The position numbers were made by a program, and so were the translations under genes. This document shows positions 1 through 8,241 of a DNA stretch of 64,000 bases, in pieces. Below the pieces are notes generated by a model that saw only the letters and a program-made list of their open reading frames with translations, searched no databases and was not told the DNA's origin. The stretch's first letter is position 1, and each line of letters begins with the position of its first letter. The DNA is from Roseobacter sp. MED193 (GTDB lineage: Bacteria; Pseudomonadota; Alphaproteobacteria; Rhodobacterales; Rhodobacteraceae), in NCBI RefSeq assembly GCF_000152965.1, contig NZ_CH902583.1, positions 34,898 to 98,897 of the forward strand. The letters run 5' to 3'.

Positions 1-2
1 TT

Positions 3-95
3 TTCATGGTCGCGACCGGCATCAACCATGACGGCGATTTCTACAATATCGATCCTGAGCGCCTGAAGCGGCTCATGGACCTCACACAGACATAA
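3..95 (+). CDS. C-terminal end of an unidentified protein (partial)
   Basis: An open frame enters from the left edge and stops at TAA 93-95, giving about 30 residues that end in RLKRLMDLTQT. It lies 12 bases before the phosphoribosyltransferase start, so it is probably the upstream member of the same transcription unit. The fragment is too short to assign a family. Its likely role in nucleobase metabolism is inferred only from the neighbours. Confidence 0.5.
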   Translation, partial: FMVATGINHDGDFYNIDPERLKRLMDLTQT

Positions 96-107
96 GGGAG
101 AGAAAAG

Positions 108-728
108 ATGGCTCAAGACAAAGGACCCAGATACGATCGTTGGTACTTTTCGCTGATGGCACCGAACACCAAAGGCGACAAGTTTGCATGGCTCGATCCG
201 ACTTCGATCTACATCAATGGCAAAGCGTATCATGATTTGCTTGACGACCTTGTTGCCGATCTAGATGCCGATGAGATTGACGTCATCGCTGGCCTCGATG
301 CGATGGGCTTCGTCTTAGCGGCGGGCATTGCGGCCCGTATCGGAAAAGGATTTCTGCCCATTCGCAAACCCGGAAAGCTCTGCGTGGACACAGACAGCGC
401 GTCTATGACCAACTACTCGGGTCAAACCCAGTCGATGGAAATGCGCCTGCCGGCCTTTGCACCGGGAACGCGGGTGTTGTTGGTGGATCAGTGGGTCGAA
501 ACGGGCGGCACGATGCATGGTGCTGTCCAGCTGGTTGAGCAGCAAAAGGGCACGGTTGCAGGCATGGTGGCGATTGTCATGGAAGAGAATGACAACACAA
601 AGTCCTACCGGGAAAAATACAAGGTCGTCACCGCGATCCAGCCCGGCACCGAATGGCAGCGTCAGGCAAACGCGCAATATCTTGAAAGCTTCAAGACTTA
701 CAAACCCGAGATGGCGTTCCCAATTTAG
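108..728 (+). CDS. Adenine-phosphoribosyltransferase-like type I PRTase
   Basis: This 206-residue protein has the type I phosphoribosyltransferase fold pattern. The PRPP-binding loop is visible around residue 125 as [14 protein letters not shown], and an upstream segment with [14 protein letters not shown] resembles the adenine PRTase N-terminal core. The usual acidic pair of the PRPP loop (DD or ED) is D-Q here, which departs from canonical Apt. A good ribosome binding site (gggagag) precedes ATG 108. It would join a free base to PRPP to make the nucleotide. The next gene makes PRPP and a cytosine deaminase lies further on, which suggests base salvage. The exact base (adenine, xanthine, uracil or another) cannot be read from the sequence. 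Confidence 0.75.
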   Translation: MAQDKGPRYDRWYFSLMAPNTKGDKFAWLDPTSIYINGKAYHDLLDDLVADLDADEIDVIAGLDAMGFVLAAGIAARIGKGFLPIRKPGKLCVDTDSASMTNYSGQTQSMEMRLPAFAPGTRVLLVDQWVETGGTMHGAVQLVEQQKGTVAGMVAIVMEENDNTKSYREKYKVVTAIQPGTEWQRQANAQYLESFKTYKPEMAFPI

Positions 729-780
729 GGGACTTCTCTGGCGCACATCATCACACACTCACTCACGAGGGGCTCGACAG

Positions 781-1713
781 ATGAAATTGATCTGTGGAAA
801 TAGTAACCGTCCGCTTGCCGAAGCGATTGCCGCGCATATGCGTGTCCCTCTGGCAGAGTGCAATGTGCGCCGGTTTGCTGATGAAGAAGTCTTTGTTGAA
901 ATACAGGAAAACGTGCGGGGAGATGATGTCTATGTCATTCAATCCACCTCCTATCCCGCCAACGACAACCTGATGGAACTGCTGGTGCTTATCGACGCGC
1001 TGCGCCGATCCTCCGCCGGGCGCATCACCGCTGTGATCCCTTATTTTGGCTACGCACGACAGGATCGCAAATCAGCACCCAGAACGCCGATCACAGCGAA
1101 GCTGGTTGCGAATATGATAACTCAGGCGGGTGCACATCGGGTTCTGACAATGGATCTGCACGCAGGGCAAATTCAGGGATTTTTCGACATCCCTACGGAC
1201 AATCTTTATGCGGTGCCGGAAATCGTCCGGGATATCGAAAAGCAGAAGGACCGAGACAATGTGATGGTCGTCTCACCAGACGTGGGGGGCGTAGTGCGCG
1301 CCCGCGCCTTGGCGAAACGTCTCTCGACTGGCCTGGCAATCGTGGACAAGCGCCGCGACAAGCCCGGCTCGTCTGAGGTGATGAACATCATCGGGGACGT
1401 TTCAGGCAAGTCATGTATGTTGGTCGACGACATCATCGACTCTGGCGGTACACTTTGTAGTGCTGCAACGGCCCTTTTGGAAAGCGGAGCCGCAGAGGTT
1501 TCTGCCTATATCACCCATGGTGTTTTATCCGGCAAAGCAGTCGACAGGATCAACGCTTCTGATCTATCGTCCTTGGTTATCACCGACACAATTGGCGCAA
1601 CCGACGCGGTCACTGCATCATCGAAAATCCGCGAGATTTCAATTTCGCCGATGTTCGCCAAGGCCATCACGCGTATCGCCAATGGAGAGTCTGTCAGCGT
1701 GTTGTTCGAATAG
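781..1713 (+). CDS. prs: Ribose-phosphate pyrophosphokinase (PRPP synthetase), probable paralogue
   Basis: The 310-residue protein makes PRPP from ribose 5-phosphate and ATP in the cytoplasm. Family motifs are clear: the PRPP synthetase signature [17 protein letters not shown] near residue 128, the flexible-loop region around [12 protein letters not shown], and the ribose-phosphate loop [11 protein letters not shown] near residue 218. The frame is open further upstream, but ATG 781 gives the family N-terminus [17 protein letters not shown] and is preceded by a purine-rich gaggggctcgacag. It sits 52 bases after a phosphoribosyltransferase, so it can supply that enzyme's co-substrate locally. 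Roseobacters normally carry a housekeeping prs elsewhere; this copy in a salvage cluster is therefore likely a second one, which is inference. Confidence 0.9.
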   Translation: MKLICGNSNRPLAEAIAAHMRVPLAECNVRRFADEEVFVEIQENVRGDDVYVIQSTSYPANDNLMELLVLIDALRRSSAGRITAVIPYFGYARQDRKSAPRTPITAKLVANMITQAGAHRVLTMDLHAGQIQGFFDIPTDNLYAVPEIVRDIEKQKDRDNVMVVSPDVGGVVRARALAKRLSTGLAIVDKRRDKPGSSEVMNIIGDVSGKSCMLVDDIIDSGGTLCSAATALLESGAAEVSAYITHGVLSGKAVDRINASDLSSLVITDTIGATDAVTASSKIREISISPMFAKAITRIANGESVSVLFE

Positions 1714-1786
1714 AGGGTGACCAAGCGGATTACATAAAGCAAATTTATCGTTGCCCGCGCCTAATTTTTAGCACTAATGTTTTTGT

Positions 1787-2671
1787 ATGGGCGCGGTCAA
1801 CCTTTCAACAGAGCTCCTGAGAGCCTTCATCACCGTGATTGAAGTGGCAAGCTTCACGCGCGCGGCCGAGATACTCGGCCGGACACAACCGGCGATCAGC
1901 CTTCAAGTGAAGCGCTTGGAAGAAGCTGTTGGCTATCCGCTTATTGCGCGGAAAGGCAAAGAGATCTCGCTGACGGAACGGGGTGAGGCCCTGGCAATAC
2001 ATGCGCGTCAGATCCTCCGCCTGAACGATCTGGCGATGGCAGAATTTGAGCAACGTGATCCTGCTGCAAGATTGCGGGTCGGGTTGCCTGTGGACTATGC
2101 AGTAAACACCCTGCAAGCCTGCCTGACAGATGTCGTCCGACAATTCCCGGATACACAGATCGAAATTCGATGTGACCTTTCAAAGCATCTGCTGATGGCA
2201 ATGCGCAGCAACGAAATCGACATCGCCGTGGCGCTGTTTGACGGTGACGACCAACAGTTTTTGTTCCGCAACTGGAAGGAACAACCAACATGGGTTGGTG
2301 CCAACGCATTCGAAATCCCGGAAAACACCGATATCCCTCTCGTCGCTCATCCCTATGGCTGTGTTTACCGCGATCGCATGGCCACTGCTTTGAAGTTGGC
2401 AGGAAAGAGTTGGCGCATAGCCTACTCCAGCCCCGGCATTGGCGGCGTTCAACGTGCGGTCCAGGATGGCCTTGGCCTTTCTTGCCTCACCGCTCCGACG
2501 GTCCAAAGCGGTATGCGCACGTTCTCTGAACAAGACGGCCTGCCGGTTCTCGCCCCTTTGCACATCGGGCTTTTCGCACGACAGGCTCAGTTGGGCGCAG
2601 GCGGATACGCTGCCATGGATGCCATGATCAACACCTTGGAGCAGCGTTCTTCGAGTGCCGTTGATGCATAA
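1787..2671 (+). CDS. LysR-family transcriptional regulator
   Basis: A 294-residue LysR protein. The N-terminal winged helix-turn-helix is visible at about residues 6-65 (ELLRAFITVIEVASFTRAAE, then RTQPAISLQVKRLEE), and a LysR substrate-binding domain follows from about residue 90. It lies on the same strand between the prs gene and the ABC transporter operon, with 148 bases before the binding-protein start. That gap holds two perfect inverted repeats. By position it is the probable regulator of the importer/deaminase operon, responding to a nucleobase or a catabolite. No strong Shine-Dalgarno sequence precedes ATG 1787, but the homologous N-terminus begins here. Confidence 0.9.
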   Translation: MGAVNLSTELLRAFITVIEVASFTRAAEILGRTQPAISLQVKRLEEAVGYPLIARKGKEISLTERGEALAIHARQILRLNDLAMAEFEQRDPAARLRVGLPVDYAVNTLQACLTDVVRQFPDTQIEIRCDLSKHLLMAMRSNEIDIAVALFDGDDQQFLFRNWKEQPTWVGANAFEIPENTDIPLVAHPYGCVYRDRMATALKLAGKSWRIAYSSPGIGGVQRAVQDGLGLSCLTAPTVQSGMRTFSEQDGLPVLAPLHIGLFARQAQLGAGGYAAMDAMINTLEQRSSSAVDA

Positions 2672-2673
2672 CC

Positions 2674-2688
2674 GCTCATTATATGAGC
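2674..2688. promoter_or_regulatory. Inverted repeat after LysR gene, candidate operator
   Basis: GCTCAT-TAT-ATGAGC is a perfect 6-base inverted repeat three bases after the LysR stop codon and 132 bases before the binding-protein start. The surroundings are AT-rich and there is no T-run, so an operator is more likely than a terminator. This is inferred from position and symmetry only. Confidence 0.35.
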
Positions 2689-2748
2689 ATATCAACGATA
2701 AATTTCCCAAAAGTCCTGTTTTACCATACCTTTTAAAAAAAAATCGGA

Positions 2749-2766
2749 CTGAACACTATGGTTCAG
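2749..2766. promoter_or_regulatory. Inverted repeat upstream of ABC importer operon
   Basis: CTGAAC-ACTATG-GTTCAG is a perfect 6-base inverted repeat 53 bases before the binding-protein ATG. It could be the LysR target or a leader hairpin. An A-rich tract at about 2734-2743 precedes it. Confidence 0.35.
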
Positions 2767-2819
2767 CGAAAAATCAAATGCTCTTTTGCTGGGAAAGAGC
2801 GACCAAATGGGAGACACAA

Positions 2820-3959
2820 ATGTACAGACCGACCGTAACTTCATCACTATTTGGCTTGAACCGCCGCCAGCTTCTGAAAGCCGGCGGTGCAGCCGTTTTG
2901 ACAACACCTTTTGTCAGCCGCGCTTGGGCTGCGACGACTGAGATCAACATGCTCGCCTGGTACGGTCATGGTGAGCCAGACGTTGTTGCCGAATACGAAG
3001 AAGCCAACAATGTGAAGTTCGTGCCAAAGTACTACGCTGGTGGCGACAACATGCTGGCACTGATCGCGCAATCGCCTCCTGGTACCTACGATCTGATCCT
3101 GTCGGACGCTGAATTTGTGCAGCAATTGAACGCAGCTGGCTACATCGAAGAAATGAACGCGGCAGATTATCCGCTGGATGACATGCTGCATGAAGACTTC
3201 TCGCAGTTCCCCGGCCACTGGGCAGACGGCAAGATGTACTCCATGATCCTGCGCGGTGGCCATCTGGGCGTGTCCTACAACAAGAATTCCGTGACCGAGG
3301 AAGAAGCCCAAAGCTATGCCTGCTTCTGGAAGCCAGAACTTGAAGGCAAAGTGGGCCATTTCGACTGGCATCTGCCCACGCTGGGCATGATGAGCCTTTA
3401 TGACGGCAACGGCGCAGGCCTTTGGGACCTGAACGACGACCAATGGGCGAAGGTGCAAGAAACCACGATGAGCCTGCGCAAACAGGTTGGCGGCTTCTTT
3501 GACTATGGCGGCACGTTCAACGGCCTCAAGAACGGTGAGATGCAGGCGATGTGCGGCATCGGCGACTGGATCACCGGCGTTCTGGAAAAAGACGGCGCGC
3601 CCGTGGCCTCCGTGATCCCGAAGGAGGGCGGCATCCAGTTCACCGAAAGCTATTCCATCGGCAAGGGCAGCGAAAAAGCGGATGAAGCCAAGAAGTTCAT
3701 CCAGTACATGATGTCTCCTGCTGGTCAGGTGAAGTCTGCTCAGATGGCAGCCTACCCTGGTTTCTGCGTCACCAAAGCGGGCCGCGCGGCCCTGGTCGAG
3801 GCAGATATGGCGGAAGCCAAGCGTTCGCATCAGATTGATGGTGATTCGCAGGATCCGATCACGCTGATCAAGGAAGGCCGGATTCACTACCGCGACATCC
3901 CCCAGCAGCAGACGCTGGAGGACTGGAACGACTTCTGGTCCGAGTACAAGAGCGCCTGA
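2820..3959 (+). CDS. ABC transporter periplasmic binding protein, PotD/family 1-8 type
   Basis: The frame is open from 2655, but the likely start is ATG 2820. It has gggaga 5-6 bases upstream and yields a twin-arginine-like signal peptide (NRRQLLKAGGAAVLTTPFVSRAWA), so about 379 residues. The mature part resembles the spermidine/putrescine (PotD, SBP_bac_8) group: INMLAWYGHGEPDVVAEYEE at the start, then DLILSDAEFVQQL and a long C-terminal lobe. It would capture the substrate in the periplasm for the two permeases and ATPase that follow. The substrate is unknown; because the operon also encodes a cytosine deaminase, a nucleobase or related cyclic compound is a reasonable guess rather than a polyamine. 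Confidence 0.85.
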   Translation: MYRPTVTSSLFGLNRRQLLKAGGAAVLTTPFVSRAWAATTEINMLAWYGHGEPDVVAEYEEANNVKFVPKYYAGGDNMLALIAQSPPGTYDLILSDAEFVQQLNAAGYIEEMNAADYPLDDMLHEDFSQFPGHWADGKMYSMILRGGHLGVSYNKNSVTEEEAQSYACFWKPELEGKVGHFDWHLPTLGMMSLYDGNGAGLWDLNDDQWAKVQETTMSLRKQVGGFFDYGGTFNGLKNGEMQAMCGIGDWITGVLEKDGAPVASVIPKEGGIQFTESYSIGKGSEKADEAKKFIQYMMSPAGQVKSAQMAAYPGFCVTKAGRAALVEADMAEAKRSHQIDGDSQDPITLIKEGRIHYRDIPQQQTLEDWNDFWSEYKSA

Positions 3960-3984
3960 TCTGACGGCCTAAAGACACCAAAGC

Positions 3985-4010
3985 GGGCGGCCCTGTGGCC
4001 GCCCCATTTT
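3985..4010 (+). terminator. Hairpin between binding-protein and permease genes, probable attenuator
   Basis: GGGCGGCC-CTGT-GGCCGCCC (3985-4004) is a perfect 8-base stem followed by CATTTT. It sits 25 bases after the binding-protein stop and 26 before the permease start. Such hairpins often make the binding protein more abundant than the membrane parts, by partial termination or mRNA protection. Confidence 0.6.
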
Positions 4011-4030
4011 CCCAGACACGCGAAAGTCCC

Positions 4031-4894
4031 ATGTCATCCAATCCTGAACAACGCCCAAACCTTTATGCGCTGACCTGGCGGCTGCCGATCATCTTCTGGC
4101 AGCTGATCTTCTTTGTCGGGCCGGTCCTGTTCATGGTCGCGATGTCGTTCTTCCTGGTAAAGAACTACCGCATGACCGAAGCGTTCGAGTTCGTGAACTG
4201 GTCACGGATGCTGACGCGAGGCTTCTTCTGGGACAGCTATTGGTACACGATAGGCATCGCAACGCTGTCCACTGTCTGCGCGATGTGCATCGCCTTTCCC
4301 GCTGCCTTTGCACTGGCCTTCCGCGCTTCTGAAAGCACCCGACGCTGGGCGATTTTCCTGCTGATCATTCCGTTTTTCACCAGCTATCTGGTACGCACCT
4401 TTTCATGGTTCGTGATCCTGTCCGAAAGCGGCGTGGTCAATGCCATGCTGGGTTATGTCGGCCTGGGCCCCTACACGATGCTGAACACGAACTTCGGCAC
4501 GCTGGTGGGCTATATGACCCTGACGCTGCCTCTGGTCGTCATCCTGCAAACCGTCACGATGGCGAACATCGACAAGAACCTGATTGAGGCCGCGCGCAAT
4601 CTGGGCTGTTCGCCCCTGCGCACGATCTGGCAAGTGATCATTCCGCTGTCCAAGACCGGGCTGATTATCGCCGCGATCTTCTGCTTTATTCTGTCCTTTG
4701 GTGACTTTGTCGCCCCCTTCTATCTGGGCGGATCGCAGGAGCCGACCCTGCCGATCTTGATCCTTGATACCACCAAATCCGGCCAGCAATGGCCCCGCGC
4801 CGCCGTGGTCGCGATCATGATGATGGTCACGCTCTTTGCCATCGCCTTCACCGGCATCGCCTTGGCCTACCGCAAGGGGAAAGGCGCGAAATGA
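4031..4894 (+). CDS. ABC transporter permease, PotB-like
   Basis: A 287-residue inner-membrane permease, counted from ATG 4031 (MSSNPEQRPN). It has about six hydrophobic helices and the EAA-type cytoplasmic loop NLIEAARNLGCSPLRTIWQVIIPL, which contacts the ATPase. It matches the first permease (PotB/HisM-type, MetI domain) of polyamine-type importers. Its stop overlaps the next start by four bases (ATGA), showing translational coupling. Confidence 0.88.
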   Translation: MSSNPEQRPNLYALTWRLPIIFWQLIFFVGPVLFMVAMSFFLVKNYRMTEAFEFVNWSRMLTRGFFWDSYWYTIGIATLSTVCAMCIAFPAAFALAFRASESTRRWAIFLLIIPFFTSYLVRTFSWFVILSESGVVNAMLGYVGLGPYTMLNTNFGTLVGYMTLTLPLVVILQTVTMANIDKNLIEAARNLGCSPLRTIWQVIIPLSKTGLIIAAIFCFILSFGDFVAPFYLGGSQEPTLPILILDTTKSGQQWPRAAVVAIMMMVTLFAIAFTGIALAYRKGKGAK

Positions 4895-5691
4895 AACAGA
4901 GCCGGTCCCTCAACTTCATCCTTGGCATCTATGTTGTTCTGATCTTCGCCTTCGTCTTTGCGCCGATCATTTTTAGCATGATCTTTTCCTTCAACTCGCA
5001 ACGCTTCCCGACGATCCCTCTCGGAGAGTTCTCGACCGAGTGGTATGCAAAGGTGCTGGCCGATCCCGACATCTGGAAAGCCGCGCGGAACAGCCTGATC
5101 GTGTCCTGTTCGACCGCGGTGATCGCGACGTTCCTCGGGTTCTGCACAGCCTACTCCGATTTCCGCTACAACTTCCGCTTCAAGGGGCCCTACCTTGCGC
5201 TGATCCTGCTGCCGCCAACGATCCCGCTGATCATCATGGCGCTGGCAATGCTCGCGTGGCTGTCCAAGATCGGGATGTCGGGTCAGCTTTACTCAATCAT
5301 TATCGCGCATAGCGTGCTGACCGCGCCCTTTGCGATGGCCGTCATCCGTTTGCGCTTGAACCAGATGGACCCTGATCTGGAATCTGCAGCCTGGAACCTG
5401 GGTGGATCGGAATGGCAGACCATGCGTCATGTGATCATTCCTTTCTGCAAGCCTGCGATATTTTCCAGCCTTTTCCTGACCGCCGCCGTATCGTTCGACG
5501 AGTTTGCTGTTTCGTGGTTCGTCTCCGGCCTGAACAGCACGCTGCCCGTGGTCGTTCTCGAAATCGTGCAGGGCAACATTGATCCGCAGGTCAACGCGAT
5601 CGGCACTTTCGTGTTCCTCACCTCAATGACGCTGGTTGTGTTGGCGCAGCTCTTCTTCGCCAGCCGGCAAATAAAGGGCATCCAATCATGA
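4891..5691 (+). CDS. ABC transporter permease, PotC-like
   Basis: A 266-residue second permease starting at ATG 4891, within the ATGA overlap with the previous gene. The frame extends upstream but that part is not permease-like. It has six predicted helices and an EAA loop (DLESAAWNLGGSEWQTMRHVIIPF). It pairs with the preceding permease to form the membrane channel. It again ends in an ATGA overlap with the ATPase gene. Confidence 0.88.
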   Translation: MKQSRSLNFILGIYVVLIFAFVFAPIIFSMIFSFNSQRFPTIPLGEFSTEWYAKVLADPDIWKAARNSLIVSCSTAVIATFLGFCTAYSDFRYNFRFKGPYLALILLPPTIPLIIMALAMLAWLSKIGMSGQLYSIIIAHSVLTAPFAMAVIRLRLNQMDPDLESAAWNLGGSEWQTMRHVIIPFCKPAIFSSLFLTAAVSFDEFAVSWFVSGLNSTLPVVVLEIVQGNIDPQVNAIGTFVFLTSMTLVVLAQLFFASRQIKGIQS

Positions 5692-6773
5692 CCAAACCTC
5701 TGGTTGTATTTGACAAAGTACAAAAGCACTTCGGCAATTTTGTTGCTGTGAAGGAACTGGATTTCGAAATCCGCGAGGGCGAGTTCCTCGCGATCATGGG
5801 GCCGTCTGGCTGCGGCAAAACCACAACCTTGCGCATGCTCGCGGGCCTTGAGGCGCCGAGCATTGGCGAAATTCGTCTGAACGGTCAGGTAATGAATGAT
5901 GTCGCCCCGCATGAGCGCGACACACCGCTGGTGTGGCAATCGCTCGCGCTGTTTCCCTTTCTGACGGCACGTGAGAACGTCGAATTTGGGCTCAAGATGC
6001 GCGGCGTTGACAAGGCGGAACGCAAAGAGCGTGCGTTCAAATGGCTCGACAAGATGGGAATTCTCGAATTTGAGAACCGCCATATTTCGACCTTGTCAGG
6101 TGGTCAAAAGCAGCGCGTCGCATTGGCCCGTTCACTGGTGATGGAGCCACAAATCCTGCTTCTGGACGAACCGCTGTCAGCTCTGGATGCGCATTTGGTC
6201 ATCCGCATGCAGGCTGTGCTCACTGACCTTCAGCGCGAGTTGGGGATTACATTCGTCTATGTGACCCACTCGCAATCCGAAGCCTTTGCCATGGCAGACC
6301 GCGTCATCATTATGGGCAAGGGCGAGATCGGCCAAATCGGCACACCCAAGGAAATCTATCGTGCGCCTGCGAACCAGTTTGTCGCCGAGTTTGTGGGTCG
6401 CAACAATATTCTGGCGGGCAAAGTCAAATCTGTTGACGGCGGCACGGCCCGGATCACGACACCTTCTGGTGAATTCACCGTGCCCACGAACGAGGTGAAT
6501 TTGGTCGAAGACCACAACGCCAGCTTCGTGATCTCCGCCGATCTGGTGCACATCGCAACCGAGGAACCCGACGGTGGGAACAAGGCCTATTGCAAGCTGA
6601 TCTCTGAGGAATTTGTCGGCTCCATGGTCACCCTGTTTCTGGAAGACGCGCAGGGCCACGAGTTCAAGGTCCAGATGCAGGAACGCGAATTGTCCAAGTT
6701 CGATCTGCATTCGGGCGATGAGATCTGGCTGTCCTGGGACACCCAAAGCGCCCATGTGTTGAACGAAAGCTGA
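5688..6773 (+). CDS. ABC transporter ATP-binding protein, PotA-like
   Basis: A 361-residue ATPase. Visible motifs are Walker A GPSGCGKTT near residue 42, the signature LSGGQKQRVALARSL near 135, Walker B ILLLDEPLSALD near 157, and the switch His in YVTHSQSEA. The C-terminal 120 residues form a TOBE-type domain (NNILAGKVKSVDGGTARI onward), as in PotA/MalK-type importers. It powers uptake through the two permeases. The gene is coupled to the upstream permease by a 4-base overlap. Confidence 0.92.
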   Translation: MTKPLVVFDKVQKHFGNFVAVKELDFEIREGEFLAIMGPSGCGKTTTLRMLAGLEAPSIGEIRLNGQVMNDVAPHERDTPLVWQSLALFPFLTARENVEFGLKMRGVDKAERKERAFKWLDKMGILEFENRHISTLSGGQKQRVALARSLVMEPQILLLDEPLSALDAHLVIRMQAVLTDLQRELGITFVYVTHSQSEAFAMADRVIIMGKGEIGQIGTPKEIYRAPANQFVAEFVGRNNILAGKVKSVDGGTARITTPSGEFTVPTNEVNLVEDHNASFVISADLVHIATEEPDGGNKAYCKLISEEFVGSMVTLFLEDAQGHEFKVQMQERELSKFDLHSGDEIWLSWDTQSAHVLNES

Positions 6774-6778
6774 CCGAG

Positions 6779-7672
6779 GTGCTTCGAAACCCCATTCCTT
6801 GGCCAAATGGCGCCAAATGTGCCGTGGCAATCACCTTTGACATGGATGCGGACAGCCTGATCCATATCGCTAAGCCTGAGGACAGCCATGACCGGCTCTA
6901 TCCCATCTCGATGGGCCGCTATGGTCCTTTGGTTGCACTGCCCCGCATCCTCGACACCTATCGTCGTTTGGGGCTGAAACAATCGTTCTTCATCCCTGGC
7001 TGGTGCCTTGAAACCTACCCGGATGTGGCCGAGGCGATCCTGAAAGATGGCCATGAGATCGGGCATCACGGCTACTTGCACGAGGATCCTATCAAGACAC
7101 GAGGAGAGCAGCGCGAGTGGTTCGAGCGCACGCTCGATGCGCATTTGCGCATTTGCGGGCAAAAGCCTCGTGGCTACCGTGCACCGGTCTACAATATCAC
7201 TCACGAAGTCGTCGATCTGATGATCGAGCACGGAATTCGCTATGACAGTTCAATGATGGCTGACGACATCCCCTATCGTTTGGATACCGAGGGCGGGTCT
7301 CTCTACGAAATGCCCGTACATTGGGGGACCGACGATTGGCCACCTTTCGCACATTACGACGAGATTGGGTACATGATGCCGGTGCGCGGGCCGTCTCAGG
7401 GCTTGGCCGGGTTCTGGGAGGAGTTCGAGGCGCAGTACGACGCCGGTGGTTTCTTCATGCTGATCATCCACCCATTCCTGACCGGGCGATTGGCCCGTTG
7501 GAAACAGGTCGAAGCATGGATTGCCAAAACACAGGAAACCAAAGACGTCTGGTTTGCCACCCTTGACGAAATTGCCGATCATATGGACCATTTGCAGAAG
7601 GACGGCATCTGGACGCCAAGCGTTGAGCGGCTGCCCTATTATGACGGGCCAATCCTGGGGGACACCACATGA
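6779..7672 (+). CDS. Polysaccharide-deacetylase-fold hydrolase (PuuE/imidase-like)
   Basis: A 297-residue protein starting at GTG 6779, six bases after the ATPase stop. It carries the NodB-fold metal site: the Asp-rich AITFDMDADS near residue 21 and the histidine motif GHEIGHHGYLHEDP near residue 81, with a RGYRAPVY segment after it. This fold includes chitin and peptidoglycan deacetylases, but also cyclic-amide hydrolases such as PuuE allantoinase and imidases. There is no signal peptide, and it shares an operon with a nucleobase deaminase. A cytoplasmic cyclic amidohydrolase acting on a base-derived ring is therefore more likely than a cell-wall enzyme. The substrate is unproven. Confidence 0.75.
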   Translation: MLRNPIPWPNGAKCAVAITFDMDADSLIHIAKPEDSHDRLYPISMGRYGPLVALPRILDTYRRLGLKQSFFIPGWCLETYPDVAEAILKDGHEIGHHGYLHEDPIKTRGEQREWFERTLDAHLRICGQKPRGYRAPVYNITHEVVDLMIEHGIRYDSSMMADDIPYRLDTEGGSLYEMPVHWGTDDWPPFAHYDEIGYMMPVRGPSQGLAGFWEEFEAQYDAGGFFMLIIHPFLTGRLARWKQVEAWIAKTQETKDVWFATLDEIADHMDHLQKDGIWTPSVERLPYYDGPILGDTT

Positions 7673-8112
7673 ACGCTGACGACACACGCCTGCTGCGCAT
7701 TGCTTACGAGGAGGCCAAAGCCGGGTTTGACGAAGGCGGGTGCCCGATAGGTTCAGTGCTGGCGCGCGGTGGAGAGGTTGTAGCACAGGGGCGCAATCAG
7801 CGGGTGCAAAAAGGCGACCCGATTGCCCACGGCGAGATGGATGCATTGCGCAAGGCCGGCCGCCAGAAGACTTATCGCGACACCACGCTCTATACCTCGC
7901 TTAGCCCATGCATGATGTGCACCGGGACAATCATTCAGTTCGGTATCCCGCGCGTGGTGATCGGTGAAAACAAAAACTTTGGTGGCAACGAAGAGTTCTT
8001 GCGCTCGAAGGGCGTTGAAGTGATCGTCGCAGATGACCCGGATTGCATCGCTCTGATGCGTAGGTTTATCGATGAAGAGCCGGAACTATGGGCTGAGGAC
8101 ATCGCAGAGTAA
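7669..8112 (+). CDS. Cytosine deaminase, yeast FCY1-like
   Basis: A 147-residue zinc deaminase that overlaps the previous gene by ATGA. It has the CMP/dCMP-type zinc motif HGEMDA (His and catalytic Glu, about residue 53) and SPCMMC (about residue 83). The segment GIPRVVIGENKNFGGNEEFL and the ending IDEEPELWAEDI closely follow the small eukaryotic-type cytosine deaminase Fcy1, rather than the large bacterial CodA amidohydrolase. It would convert cytosine, or 5-methylcytosine, to uracil or thymine in the cytoplasm. Uracil could then go to the PRTase/PRPP pair at the start of the cluster. It is the last gene of the operon. Confidence 0.85.
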   Translation: MNADDTRLLRIAYEEAKAGFDEGGCPIGSVLARGGEVVAQGRNQRVQKGDPIAHGEMDALRKAGRQKTYRDTTLYTSLSPCMMCTGTIIQFGIPRVVIGENKNFGGNEEFLRSKGVEVIVADDPDCIALMRRFIDEEPELWAEDIAE

Positions 8113-8241
8113 TTGCGTCCTGCACGCAACCTCCCTGGTCAATAAGTCTTGGAAATTCGATGTGCCGGGCCCGCCTTCGGACAGATTGGTTCCCGATACT
8201 GTTTGGACCTGTCGCGTTTTAGTGCCGCCCCAAGTGCTCGT

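Noticed and set aside
2847..3887. Minus-strand ORF of 346 codons opposite the binding protein
   Set aside because: It mirrors the ABC binding-protein gene, which has a signal peptide and clear family features. The minus frame has no family features.
8113..8129. Hairpin TTGCGT-CCTGC-ACGCAA after the cytosine deaminase
   Set aside because: It has a six-base stem with no T-tract, too weak to call a terminator.
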